This document shows positions 52,196-61,617 of a DNA stretch of 64,000 nucleotides, piece by piece (the first letter of the stretch is position 1; every line of letters begins with the position of its first letter). Origin of the DNA: an uncultured Methanosarcinales archaeon. GTDB lineage: Archaea > Halobacteriota > Methanosarcinia > Methanotrichales > Methanotrichaceae. The position numbers were made by a program, and so were the translations under genes. The DNA is taken from positions 124,001-188,000 of the forward strand of contig CAIQHB010000080.1 in the NCBI GenBank assembly GCA_903871465.1, given 5' to 3'. The notes beneath the pieces were generated by a model. That model was not told the DNA's origin and ran no database searches. It worked only from the letters and a program-made list of their open reading frames with translations.

Positions 52196-53647
52196 TCACC
52201 ACAATCGGAAACCAACATACCTGACAGCGTATATCACACCCACTACTATCACCAGCAGCCCGAAGAATTTGGTGGTCCATTTCCCCACAGAGATATATCT
52301 ATCCCCGATCCTTCCTCCGACCGCCCGGGAGAAGGTGGCAATGGGAATGATGGGCGCTCCGTGACCGAGGCCGAAGAAGAAGAGCATCATGCCGCCAGTC
52401 AGGGGCGTTACATTTTGCGATGCCAGCCAGATCAAAGCCGTCATGATCATGGAAAGAGCACAGGGTGCCCATCCCAAGGCAAAGAAGATGCCCAGAGTGA
52501 AGGCTCCAAGGAATGCAGAATGCTTGGAGATGCCGATGGAGGCCTCGACCGCCCTTTGCAGCAGGCTCTTTTTCGTCTCACAAAATTCGCCCCGGTCGGG
52601 TCGAATTCGGGATGTTACAGGCTCCAGAATCTCTCCCAATGGCTTGAAATTGCTGATGCCCAAAATGATCATGATCGAACCTGCTATCAGGTCGAAGAGC
52701 TTTGAGTCACTGACGAACATTCCCAGTTGGGATACGAAAAGGCCCAGGACAAAGAAAACCAGGGCCAGGCCAAGGGTGAAGGCTATCCCCATCATGAACC
52801 CCTCTCTCGATGTGGAGGCGCTCTTCGCCAGGTACTCGTCCTTCCTGCGGACGGTCATGACATAAGAGAATACTGCGATCATCAGGGCGATGGAGCAGGG
52901 CGCAATTGAGGTCAAGATGCCCAGGATAAACATCCCCAACGCTGTAACATCCTTCCGGGAGACCTCATCCTCAAGCCATTTTCGCCATGAAATAACTGTG
53001 CTGCTTATGAGGCCTGTCTTTTGATCCGTCGGGGAGCCACCATTCTGCCCCGTCCATTGCGTTCCATTCAGGTCCCGCAGCTTTTCCTGAAGAGTCCCTG
53101 CCTTTTGTACGCCATCTATCTCGCCCTCGCCCACCTTGTAGACGTGATAGACTGCGGCGATGTTGCCATCTTTATCGATCAGGATGACAGTGGGATTGCT
53201 GGTTCCACCTCTAACATTCAGGTAATCCAGATACTTGCTGGCGATGGTATAGGGTTCAATATCTTCGGTCCAGGGCCAGGTTATATTGACCTTCCACCAT
53301 TTTTCAGACAGGGACTTTCCGTCCCTTGAATACGGATTTTTCCTGAGGTTCAAAGTGACTATCTGGACCTTTGGGTCCATAGCCTTGAGCCTGGCGAGCT
53401 CCTGCACCTGGCCTTTTAGGGACTTTTCGCACTCAACGCATAATGGGACCTCGATGTTGGTTATATGCAAAACCAATGGAGCCCCGCGAAAGTCGCTAAG
53501 TGAGAAATTTTTTCCATCTGAACCTGTGGCGCTGAAATCCGGGGCCTTGACGTTTTCAGAAAAGACAGGATTGATGAAGCAGGAAAGTGCTGCAAAGGAT
53601 AAAAGAAAGATAAGAGCAATTGTTTGCAGTTTCTTTCTGTAGGGCAT
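52196..53647 (-). CDS. Exported redoxin fused to a CcdA/DsbD-like membrane domain
   Basis: 483 residues. After a signal segment comes a peroxiredoxin/TlpA-type thioredoxin fold (APDFSATGSDGKNFSLSDF) with CVEC as the redox pair, then six to eight membrane helices of the CcdA type with the cysteines SIAPCS and GWAPCA that shuttle electrons across the membrane. It would carry reducing power from cytoplasmic thioredoxin to exported proteins. Located 10 bases downstream of the exported thioredoxin gene, so the two form one system. Confidence 0.87.
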   Translation of the reverse strand: MPYRKKLQTIALIFLLSFAALSCFINPVFSENVKAPDFSATGSDGKNFSLSDFRGAPLVLHITNIEVPLCVECEKSLKGQVQELARLKAMDPKVQIVTLNLRKNPYSRDGKSLSEKWWKVNITWPWTEDIEPYTIASKYLDYLNVRGGTSNPTVILIDKDGNIAAVYHVYKVGEGEIDGVQKAGTLQEKLRDLNGTQWTGQNGGSPTDQKTGLISSTVISWRKWLEDEVSRKDVTALGMFILGILTSIAPCSIALMIAVFSYVMTVRRKDEYLAKSASTSREGFMMGIAFTLGLALVFFVLGLFVSQLGMFVSDSKLFDLIAGSIMIILGISNFKPLGEILEPVTSRIRPDRGEFCETKKSLLQRAVEASIGISKHSAFLGAFTLGIFFALGWAPCALSMIMTALIWLASQNVTPLTGGMMLFFFGLGHGAPIIPIATFSRAVGGRIGDRYISVGKWTTKFFGLLVIVVGVIYAVRYVGFRLW

Positions 53648-53657
53648 TATGCTCCAC

Positions 53658-54218
53658 TCACTTCCATCCAGCCGCGTTCTGCTTATGATAATAGATGGAA
53701 TCCGACACGAAGGAATTGATCTCGTCCTGGCTCATGAAATCCAGCTGGCTATGCCAGGCTACGTCCACTTTTCCATCTGAGCCTTTGATAAGTGTAACAA
53801 AGATTGTTGTGGGCACATATTGTGCTCCTCCGAGGGGGTTATAGATATCCAGGATCGCCATCGCCTTTTGGATGCTGCCGCCTTCAGCCAGCACATCGTA
53901 GTAGGAAAGGTCGCCGCTATTGCTATCCACAGCACTCTTAATTCTGGGTATCTGAACCAGGCACGGCTTGCAGTTGCTGCTGTGAACCAGTATAAGCAAC
54001 GGCTTTTCTTTGAGTGCATCCAGAACCCAGGAGGGGTGATCTACAGTTGAGCCGGAATTTTCATTTTGATCCGGGTATGCCGTCCACCAATCATTATTTC
54101 CAGATCCAAGTGTATGGGCCGGACTGTAGCTGTTCCAATCTGCAGAAAGGGCAACATTCGTCATAGCTAATGTAGCCAATACCAATAATGCCAAGAAGTC
54201 CCTAAATCCAGTTAGCAT
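53658..54218 (-). CDS. Exported thioredoxin-like protein
   Basis: 186 residues with signal segment (LALLVLATLAMTNVALS) and a thioredoxin fold with the CxxC pair in SSNCKPCLVQIP. The conserved proline before the last strands is in YVPTTIFV. Acts outside the membrane, probably reducing or oxidising exported proteins; partner is the CcdA-like gene next to it. Confidence 0.82.
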   Translation of the reverse strand: MLTGFRDFLALLVLATLAMTNVALSADWNSYSPAHTLGSGNNDWWTAYPDQNENSGSTVDHPSWVLDALKEKPLLILVHSSNCKPCLVQIPRIKSAVDSNSGDLSYYDVLAEGGSIQKAMAILDIYNPLGGAQYVPTTIFVTLIKGSDGKVDVAWHSQLDFMSQDEINSFVSDSIYYHKQNAAGWK

Positions 54219-54719
54219 GATTTAAACCCCTGAAATCTCCTTTGTTCCATTAGCCCTTTTATATTTAGAGTTTCTCTTCAATTAATGTTAGAACCATTCC
54301 GCGTGATCGTATCTTTCAAGACGGAAATGTAGTTGTGAGAATTCAGCATATCCCGAGATCTTTGAAAGATCCTTAGAAAATCGCCAATCTCCTGATTCTT
54401 TGCCCTTTGTATTTTTCGCATAGAACCATTTATGAGAGACTTAGTTGTTAATGCTTCATATTTATTGTTTTTGGCGGGAATCGTCTATTGTCGACAAGCT
54501 GCAGGATAGTTTATGTTCTAAAGTCGAGGTATGATGATTAGTAGTAAACAAGAGACTAGGACGTCGTATGCCAGGGCTCTAGACGATGTTAAAAGTTTAA
54601 TTTTTTTGGAGTCGAGCGATAATGCACTGATCGACACATCTCTTGGTGCTTTGTTACCGATAACCCTTAAATTCAAAGAAGACATATTAAATGCAGACAC
54701 ATAAAAGGAGGATTTAATA
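54219..54719. other. Gene-less spacer before the DUF2582 gene
   Basis: About 500 bases, AT-rich. I see no gene on either strand: a minus frame ending at 54518 overlaps the next gene and is a shadow. GGAGG before 54720 is the ribosome site of the next gene. Confidence 0.5.
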
Positions 54720-55109
54720 ATGGCAAATAAAACTATGAAGAAAGTAAAGGATAATGTAAGAAAAGGGATGGCTGAAGTTGGGAAGACCGCTGCCCATTTG
54801 AAGGCTGATGCAAAGGCTGAAGTAACCAGAATACGGGTTACTGATACTGATGCTGAACCCCTGCCTGTTTCCGGAAATAAGATAGACGCAGAAAAGGCGA
54901 GCGAGTCCGTCGAATTGATTTTTGGCATTAATGCCGGCATCATCTGGGAGTCACTCAATCAAAATGGTCCAATGACAGTTAATGATCTTGCAAAGACTAC
55001 AGCTTTGCTTCCTGAGGACATCTATGGTGCATTGGGCTGGCTTGCCCGCGAGAACAAGATCTCCGTGGAGAGAGAGGGAACGGTAAGAATCTACTTGCTA
55101 AAGCTATGA
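54720..55109 (+). CDS. Winged-helix DUF2582 protein
   Basis: 129 residues. The C-terminal half is the winged-helix domain of PF10771 type (GINAGIIWESLNQNGPMTVNDLA and GALGWLARENKI); the N-terminal half is basic and helical. Probably DNA-binding, target unknown. Start at ATG 54720, seven bases after GGAGG. Confidence 0.83.
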   Translation: MANKTMKKVKDNVRKGMAEVGKTAAHLKADAKAEVTRIRVTDTDAEPLPVSGNKIDAEKASESVELIFGINAGIIWESLNQNGPMTVNDLAKTTALLPEDIYGALGWLARENKISVEREGTVRIYLLKL

Positions 55110-55254
55110 ATTGAGCCCCGGTGTCAGGCCAATGTCATTCACACTGAGTGTATATGAAATTCCCTGTCTCAGGACGAGCTCATAAGTAACTGTGAAATTT
55201 GAATCAAAATGCTTTGACATCTGAAATTCGACTTCATGGGAATAGGGAAGCGAT

Positions 55255-55866
55255 ATGACAAATTCAAAAGACGGAAAATTGGAGTTACTGGCCGATAAGA
55301 ATAGCTTTTTGATTTTAGTGGACTACCAGCCTGCAATGTTTAAGGGTGTCGGCTCAGGGGACAAGACCGTAATTAAGACGGCGGCAATTTGTGCGGCGAA
55401 AGCGGCCCGCATACTGAACGTCCCTGTTGTCTTGTCATCCATTAGTCCTAAATCTATGGGTGAATTTATTCCGGAAATCGCCGGTCTGTTCCCCGGTCAA
55501 ACGGCATTTGCAAGAAAGATTCCAAGTTTTGATGCTCTTGAAGACGAGGGAACGATGGACGCCGTCAAGAAGATAGGGAGGACGAAATTGGTCGTCTCCG
55601 GATTATGGACCAGCATGTGCTTTGCATATACTGCTCTGCATGCTATTAGGGATGGATATGAAGTCTATGGATTAGTCGACGCTGCAGGTGATTCCACTCT
55701 CGATGCCCACAAGTATGGGATCAAGAGAATGCTGCAAGCAGGTGTCATTCCAATAACTCTTGAGTCACTGGTGTCAGAGTGGATGCATGACTGGAATAAT
55801 CCGAAAGCAGGCGAGCTTGTGAAAGAAGTCTATTCAAAGTATGGGGCGATGATAGGCTTCCAATAA
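55255..55866 (+). CDS. Isochorismatase-family cysteine hydrolase
   Basis: 203 residues. Catalytic triad: Asp in LVDYQP, Lys in ARKIPSF and Cys in SGLWTSMCFAY. Hydrolyses an amide or N-carbamoyl bond; nicotinamidase-like or isochorismatase-like substrate not settled. The front 15 residues (DGKLELLADKNS) match the relic at 37128. ATG 55255 has a weak upstream site (GGGAAG). No operon partner. Confidence 0.85.
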   Translation: MTNSKDGKLELLADKNSFLILVDYQPAMFKGVGSGDKTVIKTAAICAAKAARILNVPVVLSSISPKSMGEFIPEIAGLFPGQTAFARKIPSFDALEDEGTMDAVKKIGRTKLVVSGLWTSMCFAYTALHAIRDGYEVYGLVDAAGDSTLDAHKYGIKRMLQAGVIPITLESLVSEWMHDWNNPKAGELVKEVYSKYGAMIGFQ

Positions 55867-56121
55867 TGCAATCTCTTTGATAAAAATATTGAGGATCGAG
55901 CGACCAGAAGAGACTGATTAGAGACCACATCACATAACAAAGATATTGTATCCGAAAGAACCTCTTATACGAAGGACAAAAAAGGTTAAAATATTCATAT
56001 TTGCAGCTTGATTTGGCCTGCTCGCCTTCTGGCCGTCTACGGGTGCTTGGACAATTACATACAGCCCCTTGTTATCCCTGGATCGATATAACGATCCTGA
56101 AGCTCGGCGCCCGATCGAAGC
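55867..56121. other. Gene-less spacer
   Basis: Roughly 255 bases between convergent genes, with a T-rich tract typical of terminators. No gene seen. Confidence 0.4.
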
Positions 56122-56442
56122 TCAATGTTTACCTGATATGGTCGGCAAATTGCTCCATATGAAATTAAAAAATTTGTGTAGTCTAGTGATCATCCCCCGG
56201 TAAGATCCTTCTTCTCCATCTCTGGATGAGAATGGATATTTGCCATAGCTGTTGTAATTTCGAAATCTTCCATTTTCTCCATGAATAATGCACTCAGCGC
56301 CTTCGTTCTTGCATATCTTTCGCGCACGCAAAATGGCTTCGGCCTTTGTCCCGACATGACTCGATGCCCTTTCTGCATGAGGTTTCTTAATATCCCAGCC
56401 GCTTTCCGGATTCTTTACCACATGTCTTTCATTTCGAGCCAT
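56122..56442 (-). CDS. DUF2188 protein
   Basis: 106 residues. The first ~60 match the DUF2188 pattern: RHVVKNPESGWDIKK, SSHVGTKAEAILRAR, and EGAECIIHGENGRFRN. Family function is unknown. The rest is a degenerate tail. ATG 56442 is near-leaderless (TATA near 56462-56475 on the minus strand) and preferred over a TTG at 56451. Confidence 0.72.
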   Translation of the reverse strand: MARNERHVVKNPESGWDIKKPHAERASSHVGTKAEAILRARKICKNEGAECIIHGENGRFRNYNSYGKYPFSSRDGEEGSYRGMITRLHKFFNFIWSNLPTISGKH

Positions 56443-56857
56443 AGAGTCCAATATGGTATCTTAAAATATATAAAAAATGTGGTTCAAGTTGAAATCCCGG
56501 GTCCAGATCGAGAAATATTTCTTGCATTTTGATTTAAAAAAGAAGTTTTATTTAGGTCGTTCCAGCACCGATCACCGCCGTTAAAGCTTGCTAGAAACCG
56601 TAGGACAGCGGTGGGAGGAAATCAGGCGGATCGTCTTGGATATAACGGGTGGTTACAGGAGCGATACATACATAGATAGTTGTGTCGCCTATTGTCTCAC
56701 CTCATAAATATATTAGTAGTTATTACTATTTCAACTTATTCCCAAGGCATGAGGTAGGCTCTCCAATCTCTCTCGGTCAAGAGGTTTAGGCCTACGATCT
56801 CACACACTCAACGGGGATAGGACCCAAGACCGTTGCTCTTTTTGCCCACTCATATTC
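56443..56857. other. Gene-less spacer
   Basis: About 415 bases, no gene supported. Only short frames; sequence near 56580-56700 has no resemblance to an element I know. Confidence 0.45.
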
Positions 56858-57325
56858 TCAGAGCAGGAACTGAACTCCTACCACCGTAGCCGTAACGATG
56901 ATTCCGGCGATGATGACACCTGCAGCGTTGGCCGCGAAGGCATGCCAGAAACGAAAGCCGAGCAGGAAAGCAACCAGGCAGCCAGTCCAGGCTCCGGTCA
57001 TCGGCAGTGGAATGGCGACGAATATGGCCAGCGCCGTCAGACCAAAGTTTTCATGATCCTGGATGTACTTCCTGCGGGTGCGGGCGAAGAGCCAGGTGAA
57101 GAACTTATCTCCAATGGCAAAACGCCTCAGGTAATCTGAGACCGGGCCCAGAAACAAAAGCAAGGGAATTATGGGCAGCAGATTGCCGAAGACTGATAAT
57201 AGATACGCCTGCAGGGGCGAGAATCCGTAGACTCCTATGGCCAGCGGTATGGCCCCCCGGACCTCTGATATGGGGAGCGCTGCCACGATAATCGTAATCA
57301 GCCATGCAGGAACTATAAAGACCAC
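56858..57325 (-). CDS. Small multidrug export family membrane protein (PF06695 / COG2426)
   Basis: 155 residues with four membrane segments. Matches the family signs: LPISEVRGAIPLAIG at the N-terminus, LLPIIPLLLFL, and FVAIPLPMTGAWTGCLVAFLLG. Drug export itself has hardly been shown for the family. Start ATG 57325. Isolated gene. Confidence 0.83.
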   Translation of the reverse strand: MVFIVPAWLITIIVAALPISEVRGAIPLAIGVYGFSPLQAYLLSVFGNLLPIIPLLLFLGPVSDYLRRFAIGDKFFTWLFARTRRKYIQDHENFGLTALAIFVAIPLPMTGAWTGCLVAFLLGFRFWHAFAANAAGVIIAGIIVTATVVGVQFLL

Positions 57326-57391
57326 CAGGATATTCCTTCAATGCTAACTATCCCATCAGCAAGTCTCGAAATCGTGAATTTATCGATACGA

Positions 57392-57835
57392 TCAGGCTCC
57401 TACAGTTCCTTTGATCTCCACCTTGAATACCGTCTCCTGCGTCGGAGAAGACACGGATATGGTCAGGTCCACGGGGATCTTTCCGATGGCAATGGACAAG
57501 GGAGCTCCGGAGTTGGCGACCTCTATCTTTACCCCCTGGGACAATTTTGTAAGAGCGCCGACGATGGCACCTATATCGATCGTCTGTGAGACGACACGCA
57601 AATCTGGAATTATGGTGATCGGTGCAACCTCGATCGGCTCAATGGCAATGGGATTCTGGGAGTCGCCGGACACCCTGGCAGATATGGGGTTCTGGCCCTC
57701 TCCTGAGACTTGGATGCTTAAGGCACCATCCTTCCCCGTTCCTTTAACCTTGGCTACAATCGGGTACTTCTCCTGGTCCTCTGATCCCTGTACTTTTGCC
57801 CTTGCATCCGCATCTATTTTGAAGGTCACCATCAT
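57392..57835 (-). CDS. Protein of unknown function, beta-rich
   Basis: About 147 residues, lacking Cys, with repeated beta-strand stretches (KYPIVAKVKGTGKDGALSIQ; NPISARVSG; NPIAIEPIEVAPITI). The three SGxxQNPI repeats are like a short beta-helix or sandwich. I know no family. The start is ATG 57835: a TATA-like ctttatatct lies about 25 to 35 bases upstream on the minus strand, which argues against the earlier GTG at 57880. Confidence 0.6.
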   Translation of the reverse strand: MMVTFKIDADARAKVQGSEDQEKYPIVAKVKGTGKDGALSIQVSGEGQNPISARVSGDSQNPIAIEPIEVAPITIIPDLRVVSQTIDIGAIVGALTKLSQGVKIEVANSGAPLSIAIGKIPVDLTISVSSPTQETVFKVEIKGTVGA

Positions 57836-57983
57836 ATCACCGCAAGTTGCTTTGCCTTTTCTCAGATATAAAGATGGCACAGGGCTCGGCCACCGGCTCG
57901 GGGCACGCTCTGGTCAACTGGGACTGGTGAAAATGAAGGGCGAAAATGGATAAGCAGAGACGGCTCCGCCTTCAAATTCCCTT

Positions 57984-59075
57984 ATGATTATAAAATATTA
58001 TTTAGAGTATGGAAGCGAAAGCCTGATATCTTTATCCAACACTGATCGGGTTCTGATGCTTGAAGTTGGATATCTACATATTGATAATCCCATTGCCATC
58101 ATTTCTTCTCATGACAGGTCGGATTTTAACAAATCAGCCGGCTTGCTTTTACTGGAAGGCTTCGATCTGGATGAGGTTCCCATTACGGAGATGCAAGCCT
58201 GCCTGGATAAATTAATTAAAAACCAGGAACAGAACGCTGCGGATGGATCATGCGGATCAGATAGATCAAAGGGATCAGGAGCATTTGGCCTCTCCGTCAC
58301 CTGTTCTAAGGATGAGCCGCTCTTAGAAGCAGCCAGGATCGCGAGCCGAAATCTCTGCATGCTCGAGCTCAGGATGTCTAAGATCCGAGATCCGATCCGG
58401 CTTTTGGAGCTGATTCCAAGCCTGAAACGCTGCGGAGTCACACTCTCTCTTCGAATCAGGCCGGAAGACCTATCCGATGTTCTTTTGCAGAAACTCAATG
58501 AGACAGAGCTGGACATAATTCACCTCGACCTGAGGGGCTTGAATGGAGCCAGCCCCAAAATGGTGAAGAAAGCTGCTGATATCCGCGGCCCGGTGATCAT
58601 GGCGCTGGCTGATGTAGGCGAGTTTGAAGATGCCAAGAGTCTCCTGGCCATGGGAGCGGATGTCGTCTCGCTCCGCGGAGCAGACCCCGAGTTTGCCGAA
58701 TGGCTCACGGGAGCATTACTGGAATACGACTCCTTGAGCGGCTGGTGCAATGCGCCCAAGCATATCTGCGCCGGCGGAGACCTGCGCGGCCTGGCCTATT
58801 GCTGCCCTCCCGTCAAGCACTGCGCCATGTTTGGAGCCCTGAAGAGAGCGGGCATGACACCGGAGGAGTTCGTGGAAAAGAAGCTCTCCTTTGCCCGAGG
58901 TACGCCCCTGGAGAAAGGGGATGGCACATGCTTTGGCAGTCTGGTGTGGTGCTGCAAGATCAGCAAACTTTGCTACCTTCGAGATGCGGCACTATCCAAA
59001 ATCGGGCTCACGGGAAAGGAATACATGGAACTGAAAAAGAAGCTGGCAGAGGACCTGCTTCGCAAGTCCTCTTGA
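57984..59075 (+). CDS. Methanogenesis marker 9 domain protein
   Basis: 363 residues; found only in methanogens and related archaea. The C-terminal third has the family cysteine pattern: ICAGGDLRGLAYCCPPVKHC and GDGTCFGSLVWCCKISKLC, a probable Fe-S or metal site. The middle looks like a TIM barrel (IHLDLRGLNGASPKMVKKAADI). Its role is unknown; presumed in methanogenesis cofactor or enzyme maturation. First gene of a four-gene plus-strand run that ends in radB. Confidence 0.9.
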   Translation: MIIKYYLEYGSESLISLSNTDRVLMLEVGYLHIDNPIAIISSHDRSDFNKSAGLLLLEGFDLDEVPITEMQACLDKLIKNQEQNAADGSCGSDRSKGSGAFGLSVTCSKDEPLLEAARIASRNLCMLELRMSKIRDPIRLLELIPSLKRCGVTLSLRIRPEDLSDVLLQKLNETELDIIHLDLRGLNGASPKMVKKAADIRGPVIMALADVGEFEDAKSLLAMGADVVSLRGADPEFAEWLTGALLEYDSLSGWCNAPKHICAGGDLRGLAYCCPPVKHCAMFGALKRAGMTPEEFVEKKLSFARGTPLEKGDGTCFGSLVWCCKISKLCYLRDAALSKIGLTGKEYMELKKKLAEDLLRKSS

Positions 59076-59087
59076 TTGAGATATGTC

Positions 59088-59945
59088 ATGAATGACCCAG
59101 ACCGCACGGCCCAGTGCGCAGTGCTGGCCATGCTCTTCGAGCTTTCTTCCAGTCCCAAGCCCGGCAACGTCGACCGCTGCCACGATTTTTCTGATATCGG
59201 CTTTCATCACTTCCTGGCAAGTGCCGTCTCCTCTTATCCCGTCTTCAGAAAGGCGGCCCAGGGATTGGGTCGCCCAGGCTCGCTGATTCTGGAGGGAGTG
59301 CAGGCCTGGAGAACCTGGAATTTGAGCAGCAATACTCACTTCGGCTCCCTGGTGCTCATGATTCCAATTGCCCTGGCTGCGGGCACTGCAAGCAGGGAAG
59401 GCGGCGATCTGGAAGAAGAGCTGGCTGGAATCCTGGGGGGGACCACCGTCCAGGATGCCATCGACTTCTACCGAGCCTTCGAATCGGCCGGAGCCAGAGT
59501 GACAGAGGTGGAGTTGTTCAGCCTGTTGGACAGGGGCTCTGAAAACGCCCTCTGCCAGAGCGAAAAGACGCTGCTTGAGCTCATGAGGCTCTCTATGGGC
59601 CACGACATTGTGGCTCGCGAATGGGCAACAAATTATAGGCGGTCTTTTCTGCTCGCGAAACGACTGGCGGAGCAGACTGAGAAGTTTGGACTGAACGAAT
59701 GCGTCGTCAGAACTTTCCTGGAAGCGCTGGCCGAGGTGCCGGACAGCCTGATTTCCGCCAAGTTCGGACCGGAAAAGGCCCGGCAAGTCTCCCGGCAGGC
59801 AGCCCTGGCATTAGCAGATAGCACACTGGAAACGGCCCGGCAGATGGATTGCGATCTTCTTAGCCAGGATATCAATCCCGGCTCCACGGCAGACCTGATT
59901 GCGGCATCTTTATTTATCTCCCTTCTGAGGAACTTGAGGTTTTGA
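59088..59945 (+). CDS. CitG/MdcB-like triphosphoribosyl-dephospho-CoA synthase family protein
   Basis: 285 residues. Conserved family motifs SSPKPGNVDRCHDF near residue 21 and DINPGSTADLIAASLF near the end fit CitG. CitG makes the prosthetic group of citrate lyase or malonate decarboxylase, neither of which is seen here; archaeal members are thought to do something else, perhaps in pterin or nucleotide chemistry (inference). Start ATG 59088 preferred over TTG 59076. Two bases separate it from the DUF447 gene. Confidence 0.8.
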   Translation: MNDPDRTAQCAVLAMLFELSSSPKPGNVDRCHDFSDIGFHHFLASAVSSYPVFRKAAQGLGRPGSLILEGVQAWRTWNLSSNTHFGSLVLMIPIALAAGTASREGGDLEEELAGILGGTTVQDAIDFYRAFESAGARVTEVELFSLLDRGSENALCQSEKTLLELMRLSMGHDIVAREWATNYRRSFLLAKRLAEQTEKFGLNECVVRTFLEALAEVPDSLISAKFGPEKARQVSRQAALALADSTLETARQMDCDLLSQDINPGSTADLIAASLFISLLRNLRF

Positions 59946-59947
59946 TC

Positions 59948-60541
59948 ATGCTTTACGGCAATGAAGCTCTGGACGAGCTTGGCATACTGGACGGCATAAA
60001 TGAGGTGATCGCGACTACGGAGAGTCGTGATCGGATCAATGCGGCGCCTCTGGGCATCGTCAGAGACGGCGACAGCCTGTACATCCGTCTCTTCCTTGGA
60101 ACTCACACTTATGAAAATATCCTGACCAAAGGGTGGTTCGTGGCCAATGTAACCCATGATGCCTGGCTCTTCGCTGAGACTGCTCTGGAGGACCTCCCAC
60201 CCGAGTATTTCACGCGCCGCGAAGACTTGCCCCTGCTGAAGGAGGCAGAGGCCTGGGTGCTGTTCAAATGCGATGCCTTTGCCTCGGATATTATCATCGC
60301 CAAAGTGGAACCGGTAAAAGGGGAAGTATTGAGAAAGGACTTTCGCGCCTGCAACCGGGGAGCAAACCTGGTGATCGAAGCGGCCGTAGCCGCAACGAGG
60401 TATCTGGCTCTTCGCACAGATTCCTATTTTGAGGAACTGATGAAGACGCAGAGGATCATCAATCGTTGCGGCGGTCCGAGGGAACGGGAGGCCATGGACC
60501 GGCTCATGGAAAGGATCGACAGCTTTTCGCATGTGAGATAG
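59948..60541 (+). CDS. DUF447 family protein
   Basis: 197 residues. Family stretches: ESRDRINAAPLGIVRDGDSLYIRLF, LTKGWFVANVTHDAWLFAETAL, and VIEAAVAATRY. This fold resembles flavin-reductase-like split barrels. Gene pairing with the CitG-like gene is common in archaea. No activity is known. Confidence 0.82.
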   Translation: MLYGNEALDELGILDGINEVIATTESRDRINAAPLGIVRDGDSLYIRLFLGTHTYENILTKGWFVANVTHDAWLFAETALEDLPPEYFTRREDLPLLKEAEAWVLFKCDAFASDIIIAKVEPVKGEVLRKDFRACNRGANLVIEAAVAATRYLALRTDSYFEELMKTQRIINRCGGPREREAMDRLMERIDSFSHVR

Positions 60542-60550
60542 AATGATAAA

Positions 60551-61222
60551 ATGAACATGCTGGAACGCTTGCCTTCGGGCTGCCAGAGCCTGGATCTCCT
60601 CCTGGGCGGAGGATTTGAATCAGGCATAATAACACAGATCTACGGCGAGTCGGGCACAGGAAAGAGCAACATCGCCTTGCAGCTGGCGGTACAGGCCGTA
60701 GCCCGCGGCTTTCGCGTCATCTTCATAGACACGGAGGGCTTCAGCGCAGAGAGGTTCAAGCAAATCGCCGGCCCCGGCGCGGAAGAGATGGCGGCTAAGA
60801 TCATGATCTTCGAGCCCATGAGCCTGGAGCAGCAGGCGATAGCCATCAGAGAGGCCTCTAAGATTGCCGGCCGGGATCTGGGGCTGATAGTTCTAGATTC
60901 TGCGACATCCCTTTACCGCGTGCTCTTAGAGGCAGATGATAACCGGCAAGTGCGCCGGACTCTGACCGTCCAGCTCTCCGAATGCCAGGAGATCGCTCGA
61001 AAGCATAGAATTCCAGTAGTGATAACCAATCAGGTCTATATGGATATCGAGAACAACGCGGTGAGGCCTTTAGGCGGAACGTCACTGGAGCATATGTGCA
61101 AAGCGATCGTCTTTTTAGAGAAGAAGGGAGAAGGGCTGCGAAGCGCCCGGCTGATGAAGCACCGCTCCCTGCCGGAGGGAGGATTGGCGGAGTTCCGGCT
61201 GACGGCACGGGGCGTAGAGTAG
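60551..61222 (+). CDS. radB: DNA repair and recombination protein RadB
   Basis: RecA-superfamily recombination mediator of euryarchaea, a RadA paralogue without the N-terminal DNA-binding domain; 223 residues. Walker A GESGTGKSN and Walker B LIVLDSAT. The end includes SARLMKHRSLPEGGLAEF. ATG 60551 lies 9 bases after DUF447. End of the run. Confidence 0.93.
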   Translation: MNMLERLPSGCQSLDLLLGGGFESGIITQIYGESGTGKSNIALQLAVQAVARGFRVIFIDTEGFSAERFKQIAGPGAEEMAAKIMIFEPMSLEQQAIAIREASKIAGRDLGLIVLDSATSLYRVLLEADDNRQVRRTLTVQLSECQEIARKHRIPVVITNQVYMDIENNAVRPLGGTSLEHMCKAIVFLEKKGEGLRSARLMKHRSLPEGGLAEFRLTARGVE

Positions 61223-61357
61223 ATAGATTTGGGGCTCTGGGCTGTATCGGGCGGTTGAAGAATGTTCGAGTCCATGTCTTGCGTTTCTCTGCGAACTCTT
61301 AGTCTATGCTGTTGATATTCGTAGCCGAATAATTAAACCCTTGAGGTTACGGAAGAA

Positions 61358-61488
61358 AACCGCAGAGACGCAGAGCGCACAGAGACGAACAAACGGAGAC
61401 GACGATTGCACAGAAGAAATATGGGATTCTTTTCAATTGCCGGTAATAAGAAAATTCACGTCTCAGCGAACTCTGCGTCTCTGCGGTT
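61358..61488. repeat. Pair of perfect 18-bp inverted repeats in a 400-base gene-less spacer
   Basis: aaccgcagagacgcagag at 61358-61375 is matched exactly by ctctgcgtctctgcggtt at 61471-61488 across 95 bases. A degenerate cousin lies near 61280-61300 (gcgtttctctgcgaactc). The spacer 61223-61617 has no gene. It looks like a small palindromic or MITE-like repeat element. Confidence 0.65.
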
Positions 61489-61617
61489 AATAATCGGTAG
61501 CAGATAATCGAAACAAAGAGATTACGGAAGGAAAACACATAGTCACAAGCACAAGGAGAACCACGAAAATGACGTCGGATTCTTGTGACCCGCGCACGAA
61601 TCCGCACTGAATGGTGT

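Noticed and set aside
54518-54958. 146-residue minus-strand frame
   Set aside because: Overlaps the DUF2582 gene, which has a GGAGG site and family motifs.
57411-57953. 180-residue plus-strand frame
   Set aside because: The minus strand has a TATA-ATG layout and regular beta repeats; the plus reading is a shadow.
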